Positions 40,873 through 48,950 of a stretch of DNA of 64,000 nucleotides are shown here, piece after piece. Position 1 is the stretch's first letter; every line of letters begins with the position of its first letter. The notes beneath the pieces were generated by a model. It did not search any database. It had not been told where the DNA came from and saw only the letters and a program-made list of their open reading frames with translations. The stretch spans positions 372,001 to 436,000 of the forward strand of contig CAVYMJ010000001.1 of the NCBI GenBank assembly GCA_963769585.1, in the 5' to 3' direction. The stretch comes from SSC3 sp963769585 (GTDB lineage Bacteria; Actinomycetota; Actinomycetes; Propionibacteriales; Nocardioidaceae). Made by a program: the position numbers and the translations under genes.

Positions 40873-41772
40873 CTGCGACCAGTCCGGTTCGCGCTTCTGG
40901 AGAAACTGGTCGCGGCCCTCGGTGGCCTCGTCGGTCATGTACGCCAGCCGGGTGGCCTCCCCTGCGAAGAGCTGCTGGCCGACCAGGCCGTCGTCGATCA
41001 GGTTGAAGGAGTACTTCAGCATCCGCTGCGCCGTCGGGGACTTGCCGTTGATCTTGCGACCCCACTCCAGGGCCTCCTTCTCCAGCTCGGCATGGTCGAC
41101 GACCTTGTTCACCATGCCCATCCGGAAGGCGTCCTCGGCGGTGTAGGTGTCGCCTAGGAAGAAGATCTCCCGGGCGAACTTCTGTCCGACCTGACGGGCC
41201 AGGTACGCCGACCCGAAGCCACCGTCGAAGGAACCTACGTCGGCGTCGGTCTGCTTGAACCGGGCATGCTCACGGGAGCCGAGCGTGAGGTCGGAGACGA
41301 CGTGCAGCGAGTGCCCCCCACCGGCCGCCCAGCCGGGAACGACGCAGATCACGACCTTGGGCATGAAGCGGATGAGCCGCTGACACTCCAGGATGTGCAG
41401 CCGGCCGAGTCTGGCCTTGTCCACGGTCTCGGCCGTCTCGCCCTCGGCGTACTGGTAGCCGGCGCGACCGCGGATCCGCTGGTCCCCGCCGGTGCAGAAC
41501 GCCCACTTGCCGTTCTTGTCCGACGGACCGTTGCCCGTGAGCAGCACGCAGCCGACGTCGCTGGAGGTGCGTGCATGCTCGAGCACCCGCAACAGCTCGT
41601 CAACGGTGTGCGGCCGGAAGGCGTTGAGCACGTCGGGACGGTCGAAGGCGACCCGCACGGTGCCGTGCTCGACCGCGCGGTGGTAGGTCAGGTCGGTGAG
41701 GTCCTCGAAGCCGGGGACGTCTGCCCAAACGGCGGGGTCGAAGAGCTCCGAGACGTTTTCCAGGGCTGGCAT
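40855..41772 (-). CDS. menB: 1,4-dihydroxy-2-naphthoyl-CoA synthase MenB
   Basis: 305 residues from ATG 41772. Crotonase-fold signatures include GNGPSDKNGKWAFCTGGDQRIRG (oxyanion loop and substrate pocket), VVICVVPGWAAGGGHSLHVVSDLTL, and DADVGSFDGGFGSAYLARQVG. MenB closes the second ring of the naphthoquinone in menaquinone synthesis. The last codons (FPWYY-stop) are the sequence repeated at the two island borders. The frame continues upstream of the ATG without coding character. Confidence 0.95.
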   Translation of the reverse strand: MPALENVSELFDPAVWADVPGFEDLTDLTYHRAVEHGTVRVAFDRPDVLNAFRPHTVDELLRVLEHARTSSDVGCVLLTGNGPSDKNGKWAFCTGGDQRIRGRAGYQYAEGETAETVDKARLGRLHILECQRLIRFMPKVVICVVPGWAAGGGHSLHVVSDLTLGSREHARFKQTDADVGSFDGGFGSAYLARQVGQKFAREIFFLGDTYTAEDAFRMGMVNKVVDHAELEKEALEWGRKINGKSPTAQRMLKYSFNLIDDGLVGQQLFAGEATRLAYMTDEATEGRDQFLQKREPDWSQFPWYY

Positions 41773-41809
41773 AAGCGGCAGGCTACCGAGCCTCCCTATG
41801 CTTCCGCTC

Positions 41810-42829
41810 ATGACCCAGCCCAGTCTCGCTGACCAGCTCCTCGACGCCCAGGTCCGTTTCGTGCTCGACGAGCTCACCGGCGACCGGCTGCTGGAGGCCG
41901 TCGCGCGAGACGCCGAGGACGTCCTAGGTGTCGCCGACCAGCTCCCCCTCGTCACTCTTGTCGACGCCGACGAAGTCAAGCGCGTGCTCCGCCGGTTGTT
42001 GGCCACCGTGCCGGCCAGCACCGCGGCGAGCACCCTGGTCGAGGCGGGGGCGGACGTGGTGCACGCGGGGCCGGAGCAACCCTTCACCCTCAGTGAGCTG
42101 CTGGCTCGCGAGCACGTGGAGCTGCTCGTCGACGAGGCCCTCGGTATGACCTCGCTGGTCGAGCGGGGCCTCGACCGGCTGACCGACAGCCCGCTAGTAG
42201 CGACCATCGCCTCCCGGTTCGTCGCTCGCATCGTGGGCGACGTGCTGCAGTCCAACAGAGCAGTCGCCGAGAAGATCCCCGGCGTCGGCTCGCTGATGTC
42301 GCTCGGCACCAGCGCGGCCTCGAGGGTGATCGGCGCGGCGGACAAGCAGTTCGAGCAGCTCCTCGGTGACACCGCCGGCAAGGGCGCAGCGTTCGCCGTA
42401 CGGCGGCTGAACAAGATCGTCATCGACACCATGAACGACCCGCTGCTGCGCGAGGCGATCCTTCAGGTGTGGGACCTTCATGCCGACAACCCGTCCGCGG
42501 ACCTGAGCCGATACGTCGGCCAGGACGACGTGCGCCGGGTCGCCGGCATCCTCCAAGAGATCGTGGTCGCGAGCGCACCGAGTGATCCAGTCGGTGCGCT
42601 CCTGGACGGGCTGATCGATGCCTTCTTCGAGCAGTACGGCGAGTACCCGGTCACCACCCTGCTCGATGAGCTGGAGATCAGCCGTGAGGATCTCGTGTCG
42701 GACCTGCAGGCTTTCGCGCTGCCCGTGGTCGCGGCTGCGATCGAGGGTGGCCGGCTCGAGGCGCTGGTCCGCCGTCGGCTCGAGCCGTTCTTCAGCTCAG
42801 CTGAGGTGGCCGCCATCCTCCGCTCCTGA
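41810..42829 (+). CDS. Conserved hypothetical protein, divergent from menB
   Basis: 339 residues from ATG 41810. A TATGCT -10 box at 41797-41802 is 7 nt upstream, so it is probably leaderless. The protein is almost entirely alpha-helical with repeated LLD/VRR/LLDEL patterns, without signal or membrane segments. Residues about 120-190 (VERGLDRLTDSPLVATIASRFVARIVGDVLQSNR) may form an amphipathic, membrane-associating region. I do not recognise a characterised family. It is convergent with the subtilase gene and separated from it by a terminator. Confidence 0.7.
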   Translation: MTQPSLADQLLDAQVRFVLDELTGDRLLEAVARDAEDVLGVADQLPLVTLVDADEVKRVLRRLLATVPASTAASTLVEAGADVVHAGPEQPFTLSELLAREHVELLVDEALGMTSLVERGLDRLTDSPLVATIASRFVARIVGDVLQSNRAVAEKIPGVGSLMSLGTSAASRVIGAADKQFEQLLGDTAGKGAAFAVRRLNKIVIDTMNDPLLREAILQVWDLHADNPSADLSRYVGQDDVRRVAGILQEIVVASAPSDPVGALLDGLIDAFFEQYGEYPVTTLLDELEISREDLVSDLQAFALPVVAAAIEGGRLEALVRRRLEPFFSSAEVAAILRS

Positions 42830-42836
42830 GCGAACA

Positions 42837-42876
42837 GAGCGCCGCCGCCGAGACCAGGGTCCCGACGGCGGCGCTC
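42837..42876. terminator. Bidirectional hairpin terminator
   Basis: Arms GAGCGCCGCCG and CGGCGGCGCTC (11 bp) around an 18-nt loop, 7 nt past the stop of the hypothetical gene and 18 nt before the stop of the convergent subtilase gene. Confidence 0.75.
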
Positions 42877-42894
42877 GTCAATCTCAGTGCTCGG

Positions 42895-45800
42895 TTAGAC
42901 CACCTTGACGGTCTTGGTGATCGAGGTCCCCGCGGTGTAGCTGCGGTTGCCCTTGTACTTGGCGAAGATCCTGACCTTGCCCCGCTGGGCGATCTTGAGC
43001 CTGACCGTGGCGCGACCGTTGACGAGCTTGGCCGAGCCAAGAGTCTTGCCGCCCCTCTTGATCAGCACCTTGCCCTTGGGGACCAGTCCGTTGACAGTAG
43101 GCACCACCACTCTGGCCGTGAACCTCTGCCCCTGCTTAACCACCTTGGGCACCCGCAGCTTCACCGTCGACCGGATCTTGGTCACTGTGAGTGACCTGGA
43201 CGGCGAGGTTCCCGCGGAGTAGGTGGCATCGCCGGAGTACTTGGCTCGCATGGAGTACGAGCCCGCCGCCGACGGCCTGAAACTGATGGTCGCGTTCCCG
43301 TCCACGTCGAGGGAGGCAGACCCGAGCAGCTTGCCGGCCGAGGTCTCCAGCCGGATGGTCCCGGTCGGGACGGTGTTCTCAGTGTTGTCGACCGAGACTG
43401 ATGCCGTGACCCGCTTGCCCGCTTGGACTCGCGACCGTGCGAGGCTGAGCGTCACGTTGGAGGGCACCTCGGTGCCCAGCGCGACAACCTGCGCCTTCTG
43501 GCCGACGCCGTTGTGCAGGTGGACGATCAGCGCACCCAGCCCGTTGTCCGCGTTGTAGGCGTCTCGGTTCCGGGTGAGCGGAATCGTGGTGGCGAAGTCG
43601 TCGAACAGGACCCGATCCCCGTCACCCAGGTAGACGCCCGGGGTCAGCAGGTCGTAGCTCAGCGAGCCGTCGATGTTGCCATCCGCGTCCACGCCGACCA
43701 CGTCCACCGGAGCGTCGGCCTGGTTGGAGTAGGCCTCAACGGCGTAGCTGATCCTGGAGTTGTTCTCGTCGATGCCCAGGGCTGCGATCGGGAACGTCAG
43801 CAGCATGGTGTCGCTGTCGAACAACGCCGTGTCGACGTCGCCCGCGACATCGTTGAGGTACCAGTAGTCCAGGAAGTCTCCGGTGGCCGAGAAGAGCGCC
43901 GAGACCTGGATGTCGGTGTCATTGAACCTCAGGTTGGCCACGATGAAGTCGGCCGCGCCGTCCTGGTCGGTGTCGATCAGGACGTCGAACTCGTTCTGCG
44001 ACGCGGCCGTGTACCAGGGCCCGTGTGTCGAGATGGCGAAGTAGCCCCAGCCGTCCGCGATGGGATCCGTGTCGAAGAACGCAGACGTGGTGCCGACGTA
44101 CTTCAGGTCCGACGCGCGCTCGTCTGCGTTGTGCACGCAGCCAACCGCCGCAGCATCAGCACAGTCCGGCGCCAGCCCACTGACGGCCTGGAGCTCGAAC
44201 CCTGCCATTAGCGACGCGATCAGCTCATCGCCGGATCCCTGGAACACGTCCGTGCCGGTCAGCTCCAGATCGGCCGTCTGCACCTCGCCGCCCGGAAGGG
44301 TCAGCGAAGATGCCTGCGTCATCTGGGACGCCGGCCGGGGAGCGGAGTAGACCGGCACCCGAAGGTCGGGCCGATCCGCGCTGTCGAGAACGACGCGACC
44401 ACTGGCGTCGGCGAGGTACTCGCGTGGCTCGCCGCCCTGGCTGCGCTGCATCGTCGGGTCGATGGTCTTGGTCAGCAGCGCCGGGTCGATGGTCAAGGTG
44501 AGCTCGACAGTCTTAGAGGAACGACCGTCCACCGTGATCGAAGCCGGCTCCACGGAGTACTCCGCGCCCGGGATCTCGGTGATCGCCTCGTAAGACACGT
44601 CGTACGACGCCGCGGTCAGACCCTTGTTCGAGACCGTGATGGTCTTGGTCAGCACTGTCGGCTCGGTGACTTCGACCGGACCGAACGAGGCACTGACTGC
44701 ACCGTGGTCGTCTGCCACGTAGGCGAGAACGTCGTTCTCCAACGCCGCCGCGGCGTCGATGCGACCGGAGCCGACGCGGTTTGGTGCGAAGAGGTCACCC
44801 GTGTGGTTGGGGCCGGTGTAGACGTCCTGGCCGGCGGTGTTCATGACGTCGGCCTTGACCTCTTCAGTGGTCCAGTCAGGGTGCTCGCTGACCACCAGGG
44901 ACGTGAGCCCCGCAACCATCGGGGTCGCCATCGAGGTACCCGTCAGGGACTCGCCAGCGCTCCCGGTGCCGTTGGCGGTTGAGAAGATGCTGGTGCCCAC
45001 CGCGGCCACGTCTGGCTTCACTCCGCCGGCCCCACGCGAGTTCCGTGAGGAGCTGTCGTTGACGAGGTCGTCGTTGCCCGCGATCTGCTGGCTGAAGCCG
45101 TTGGCCGTCGTCCCGCCGATGGTCACGCCGACGCCGATGAGCGGACGGATGGTGTCACCGGCCGACTTGGTCACCATGACGCCGGGAATCGACGTGCTGC
45201 CGGTGATCCCGGCACTGAATGCCTCCCGGTCGTCGGCGAAGATGAAGCCGATCGCGCCAGCGTTCGCCAGGTTGGTCGAGCGAGCTACCGAGCCGCAGCG
45301 ACGCGTGGTGTCGTCGTCGGTCCACTCGACCCAGGCGATCTTGCCCGAAACGGCTGCTGCGTCACTCCCGTTGAGCGCGTCGCACCCGTCCAGGTTTTCG
45401 GCCTGCGTCACCTGGGCGACGTCGCCGGCCAGGTCGGGATCATTGACCCAGTCGTAGGCGACCGAGCGCTGGGCGCCGTAGTCGCCGGCGATCAATACCG
45501 GGCCGGAGACCGTCAGGGCGTCGAGTTGTGCCGCGGCGTCCGTGCTGTTGGCCACCGCGATCGTGCGCACGGCGTTGCCGGGCGAACCGCCGACGTCGTA
45601 GAGGTCACCACCGTTACCCGAGGCGACCACCACGTTGATGCCGAGTTCGACCAGGGCGTTGGACAGGACCGAGTCGCCGTCGAGCGACGATCCGAAGTCA
45701 GAGCCGAGCGACATGTTCACCACGTCGACGTGATCGGAGGGGTCGCCGTCCTGGTTGGGGTCGGCAGCGCGCTCGAGCGCAGCGCCGACGACGTCGGAGA

Positions 45801-46758
45801 AACCGTCGCAGCCGAAGACCCGGAAGCCGTAGAGCTTCGCGTCCGGCGCCACGCCGGGCCCGATCTTCAAAGTGCCGAACGGCGTCGACTCGTCGTACGG
45901 GCCGTCGTAGGTGGAGCCGTCGGGGTTGACCCCGAAGCCGGCCGCGGTGCCACCCACGTGGGTGCCGTGGCCGTTGCAGTCGAGCGGGTTCGGGTCTGGC
46001 TGGGGCGCGTTGGACCCGTCGTACGCGTCACCGGCGAAGTCGTAGCCGCCGATGATCTTGCTGCTCGGGAAGAGGCCGGGGTCAGCCGGGTCGGCCTCGC
46101 CGGCCCGTGCGGTCTCGTAGTCACCGGGAGTCCCGGGGCCGCCGAAGCCGGAGTGCGTGTAGTCAAGACCGGTGTCGACGATGGCGATCGTAGTGTTCTG
46201 CCCGGTGTTGCCCAGGCTCTGCCAGACGCTGTCCGCCCCCACCAGCGGGACCGCGTAGGCGTTGCTGGGCCTCTTGCTGGCAATGGGGTAGACCGCGGTC
46301 ACTCCCGCAATCCGCTGAAGCTTCGCGGAGTTCTTCGCGCTCGTGCGGACCGCGATGCTATTCAGGGCTGTGTGGGTCTTGTAGAGAACCTTGGCGCCGT
46401 GCGGCAGGGACCGGCTGACGCGGCTCTGGCTCGCGTTCACCCTCGGCAGCTGCGCTCTGGCCGCGGATCTCGCGGCAGCCTTCCCGTTCGGTCGGTTGCG
46501 CTCGAACGCCTGCTGGGTGGAGGGGGTGTTCAGCGTGAGCAGGAACGTGCGCGTTCCGGTGATCGCCTGCAGTGCGCGGGGCTTGGTCGTCGGCTCGCGT
46601 GTTGTCGCTCTCGAGGAGTGCTCGGGCGTCTTGAACGCACCAGATCTCTCCTTCGGCGCAGCGGACGCCTGCCCCGCTGTGGCCAGGCCCGCAGCGACGA
46701 CGACGACGGCTGTAGCCGCGACGGTCAGGCGATTCGTACGAGAACGACTCTGTCCCAT
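42895..46758 (-). CDS. Secreted S8 (subtilisin-like) serine protease with PA insert and C-terminal Ig-like repeats
   Basis: 1287 residues. Sec signal (about 1-33, ending GQASA). An inhibitor-I9-like propeptide region precedes the catalytic domain. The triad is D near 193 (IAIVDTGLDYTHS), H near 266 (GHGTHVGGTAAG) and S near 609 (GTSMATPMVAG). A PA domain is inserted between H and S (about 400-540). Fibronectin-like and Ig-like (Big_3/5-like) domains fill the C-terminal third, ending in a basic KVRIFAKYKGNRSYTAGTS region. It is presumably an extracellular or wall-bound protease. The C-terminal repeats may be adhesive. Confidence 0.93.
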   Translation of the reverse strand: MGQSRSRTNRLTVAATAVVVVAAGLATAGQASAAPKERSGAFKTPEHSSRATTREPTTKPRALQAITGTRTFLLTLNTPSTQQAFERNRPNGKAAARSAARAQLPRVNASQSRVSRSLPHGAKVLYKTHTALNSIAVRTSAKNSAKLQRIAGVTAVYPIASKRPSNAYAVPLVGADSVWQSLGNTGQNTTIAIVDTGLDYTHSGFGGPGTPGDYETARAGEADPADPGLFPSSKIIGGYDFAGDAYDGSNAPQPDPNPLDCNGHGTHVGGTAAGFGVNPDGSTYDGPYDESTPFGTLKIGPGVAPDAKLYGFRVFGCDGFSDVVGAALERAADPNQDGDPSDHVDVVNMSLGSDFGSSLDGDSVLSNALVELGINVVVASGNGGDLYDVGGSPGNAVRTIAVANSTDAAAQLDALTVSGPVLIAGDYGAQRSVAYDWVNDPDLAGDVAQVTQAENLDGCDALNGSDAAAVSGKIAWVEWTDDDTTRRCGSVARSTNLANAGAIGFIFADDREAFSAGITGSTSIPGVMVTKSAGDTIRPLIGVGVTIGGTTANGFSQQIAGNDDLVNDSSSRNSRGAGGVKPDVAAVGTSIFSTANGTGSAGESLTGTSMATPMVAGLTSLVVSEHPDWTTEEVKADVMNTAGQDVYTGPNHTGDLFAPNRVGSGRIDAAAALENDVLAYVADDHGAVSASFGPVEVTEPTVLTKTITVSNKGLTAASYDVSYEAITEIPGAEYSVEPASITVDGRSSKTVELTLTIDPALLTKTIDPTMQRSQGGEPREYLADASGRVVLDSADRPDLRVPVYSAPRPASQMTQASSLTLPGGEVQTADLELTGTDVFQGSGDELIASLMAGFELQAVSGLAPDCADAAAVGCVHNADERASDLKYVGTTSAFFDTDPIADGWGYFAISTHGPWYTAASQNEFDVLIDTDQDGAADFIVANLRFNDTDIQVSALFSATGDFLDYWYLNDVAGDVDTALFDSDTMLLTFPIAALGIDENNSRISYAVEAYSNQADAPVDVVGVDADGNIDGSLSYDLLTPGVYLGDGDRVLFDDFATTIPLTRNRDAYNADNGLGALIVHLHNGVGQKAQVVALGTEVPSNVTLSLARSRVQAGKRVTASVSVDNTENTVPTGTIRLETSAGKLLGSASLDVDGNATISFRPSAAGSYSMRAKYSGDATYSAGTSPSRSLTVTKIRSTVKLRVPKVVKQGQRFTARVVVPTVNGLVPKGKVLIKRGGKTLGSAKLVNGRATVRLKIAQRGKVRIFAKYKGNRSYTAGTSITKTVKVV

Positions 46759-46985
46759 TGGATCCCCAGAAGACAGGGAAGTATGGCCCCTCCGGAGAAG
46801 CTCGTGACCTCTCGAAGACCGCTCGACGCACTCGCGCCGAACGAGCCACCTGTCAACAGTCGGGACACTAGTTGCATTGGCGAAGAATGTTTAGCGTTCC
46901 GTGCCAATCGATAGAAAAAGGTTCATCCCTCGCGACCTGGGAAGGTGAACGATCGGGGACCGATCCGCAGCTGGGCGCGGCGTGG

Positions 46986-47621
46986 TCACCGCGACCGGGC
47001 GATGGACACCGCGAGCGCCGTGAGGTGGTGCAGGCGGGCGAGCTCGGAGTCCAGCACCTCAGGCCCGCCTCGTCTCCCGAAAGCGACCAGCTCGTTCTCC
47101 GACTCCACGCGGGCGGCCGCTACGACGGCGCCCCAGTTCTCTGGAACTTCGAGCCGGACGGCTCTGGTGATGGGGAACCAGTCCTTCTGCCCGTCGGAGA
47201 TGTCGGGGGCGGCAGAGGTCGCGTGCAGGACTTTGACCCCACCGTCGGTCAGCTGGATCCGCGCCGCCCAGTCCGAGCGGAACGTCAGCGGCATCAGGTC
47301 GACGAGCTGGTCGAGCGCCGTGGCCGGTTGCTCGGTCATGCTCTCGACGGCTTCGAGGTCGAGGAAGAGGTTGCCGCCGGCGCCGTACCGCGACACCCAG
47401 AGCACCTGGACACCGTCGAGCTGGTTGCACGCGGAGACGACGGAGTCCGGCATCACACCGGGTGCCATCTCAAGGAGTACATCGTCGACTGCGGTGCCGT
47501 CGTGGCGGTGCTCCACGATCTCGATGGCCTCGATGTCGCCGCCCGCTTCACCGATCGCACTCGCAACGCGGCCCAGCGAGCCGGGAACGTCGGGTAGTTC
47601 GACGCGGAGTAGATAGGGCAA
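46986..47621 (-). CDS. ACT-domain amino-acid-binding protein
   Basis: 211 residues from TTG 47621 (no ATG is in a suitable place, and AGGGG lies upstream). The N-terminal 80 residues form an ACT domain (LLRVELPDVPGSLGRVASAIGEAGGDIEAIEIVEH), a ligand-binding regulatory fold. The C-terminal part is a less clear alpha/beta region. Such stand-alone ACT proteins occur in actinobacteria with unproven roles, perhaps as amino-acid sensors. About 230 nt separate it from the subtilase start and hold nothing recognisable. Confidence 0.8.
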   Translation of the reverse strand: MPYLLRVELPDVPGSLGRVASAIGEAGGDIEAIEIVEHRHDGTAVDDVLLEMAPGVMPDSVVSACNQLDGVQVLWVSRYGAGGNLFLDLEAVESMTEQPATALDQLVDLMPLTFRSDWAARIQLTDGGVKVLHATSAAPDISDGQKDWFPITRAVRLEVPENWGAVVAAARVESENELVAFGRRGGPEVLDSELARLHHLTALAVSIARSR

Positions 47622-47702
47622 CTCCGGTCATCCCCTTCCGTGTCGTGTCCCCCTGACACCATCGACCCTAGCCCGACGGCGTTACACCCACGTTTCCGGT
47701 CT

Positions 47703-48329
47703 CTACCGCACGATCTTGAGGTTGAACTCGGCCGTACCCAAGGCACCCATCAGACGCACCCACATCGGCAGCCACATCTCCATCCCGCGGGCAGCCTCGA
47801 GCGCCGTGAACTCCACGACGTCCTCCCAGCCGAACTCCTCGAGCAGGTCCACGACGGTACGGCGAGCCTGGGCGTCGTCCCCTGCGACGAACATGGTCGT
47901 CCCCGGTACCGGCGCCAGCATCACCGATGCGGTCACCGTGTTGAGCGACTTCACCACCCTGGCGCGGGGGTGTGCACGCTGCAGCTGCTCAGCGAGCGAG
48001 TCGGTGTCTTTGACCGAGAGGCTGGGTGGGAACCCTGCCGAGAAGTCGAGCGGGTTCGCGACATCCAGGAGGACCAGGCCGTCCAGCGAGGATCCCACCT
48101 GGGCCAGGGCTTCCACGCTGGCGATCCCGTTGGTGGCGTTGATCACGAGGTCAGCGCCCGACGCGACCTCGCCGAGCGGCGCCAGGGCCAGCTCGACGCC
48201 CTGCCAGTCCTCGCGAGCCCCGGTGACCTCTGGCCAGCGCGTGCCCACGACGACGTCGTGTCCACCTGCCGCGAGTCGGGTCCCCAACGTACGGCCGGCA
48301 ATGCCGGTGCCGATCACGGCGATCCTCAT
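47703..48329 (-). CDS. NADPH-dependent F420 reductase-like NAD(P)-binding protein
   Basis: 208 residues. The N-terminal Rossmann fold (IAVIGTGIAGRTLGTRLAAGGHDVVVGTR) and a C-terminal helical part (ARVVKSLNTVTASVM, MEMWLPMWVRLM) follow the layout of F420H2:NADP+ oxidoreductases and related imine-reductase-type proteins. Whether F420 is the cofactor cannot be seen, though actinobacteria of this group make it. Its start overlaps the stop of thpR (ATGA), giving a two-gene operon. Confidence 0.8.
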   Translation of the reverse strand: MRIAVIGTGIAGRTLGTRLAAGGHDVVVGTRWPEVTGAREDWQGVELALAPLGEVASGADLVINATNGIASVEALAQVGSSLDGLVLLDVANPLDFSAGFPPSLSVKDTDSLAEQLQRAHPRARVVKSLNTVTASVMLAPVPGTTMFVAGDDAQARRTVVDLLEEFGWEDVVEFTALEAARGMEMWLPMWVRLMGALGTAEFNLKIVR

Positions 48330-48910
48330 GGTCCAGACGATAGCCCTGGTCGGCCCAACGGAAAGGTCTCCACGATCTCGTAGCGCGGGCGCTTCCTCGG
48401 TCCCTCACCCAGGTGCGAAACGATGAGACTGAACGAGCCAGCCGACCACCGCACGCCGGCATACGCGTCCAGGACCCTCAGCCATCGGGCAGCCTCGAAC
48501 GGACGTCCACTCCGTGCCAGGGTCAGGTGCGGGCGGAACCGTCCACCATCGGCGTCGGCACCCGCCTTGTTCGCCGCTGCCCGCGCCCCTACCGACAACC
48601 TGCGCAGCTCCTCCGCCTCGTCGGTCTCCACTCCCGCATAGAGCACCTTGGCGCGACCCGGGTTGGGGAAGGCACCCCCGCCGGAAAGCCTCACCGCAAA
48701 CGGGGTACGGCGGGAAGCGGCCCGACCCAGCCGCTCGCCGAGGTCGTCGAGTCGCCGGGGTGCGACGTCGGGCATGAAAGCCAGCGTCAGATGCCATTGC
48801 TCCCGGGCAGTCCACCGCAGCTCGGGTCCAGCCTCACGTCTGGGGGCCAGGAACTCTTCGAGGTCATCGAGGGCGGGCTCGGGCGGGAGCACCGCGACGA
48901 ACAGCCTCAT
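48326..48910 (-). CDS. thpR: RNA 2',3'-cyclic phosphodiesterase (2H family)
   Basis: 194 residues with two HxT motifs, HLTLAF near residue 41 and HLTLAR near residue 129, the catalytic pair of 2H phosphoesterases. ThpR/LigT proteins open 2',3'-cyclic phosphates or ligate tRNA halves in vitro. It overlaps the F420-reductase-like gene by 4 nt and starts 41 nt upstream of the MMPL stop codon. Confidence 0.88.
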   Translation of the reverse strand: MRLFVAVLPPEPALDDLEEFLAPRREAGPELRWTAREQWHLTLAFMPDVAPRRLDDLGERLGRAASRRTPFAVRLSGGGAFPNPGRAKVLYAGVETDEAEELRRLSVGARAAANKAGADADGGRFRPHLTLARSGRPFEAARWLRVLDAYAGVRWSAGSFSLIVSHLGEGPRKRPRYEIVETFPLGRPGLSSGP

Positions 48911-48950
48911 GCTGGCAAACTACCCGTGCACCCGAGGCCCAGCGGCTGGC

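Noticed and set aside
42895..46758. Long antisense open frames over the subtilase, and similarly over other high-GC genes
   Set aside because: They follow from GC-rich third positions, lack start signals and family motifs, and give Arg/Gly/Pro-rich peptides.
46759..46985. Possible small gene between the subtilase and the ACT protein
   Set aside because: No frame with a ribosome binding site or recognisable product was found; it is treated as an intergenic promoter region.
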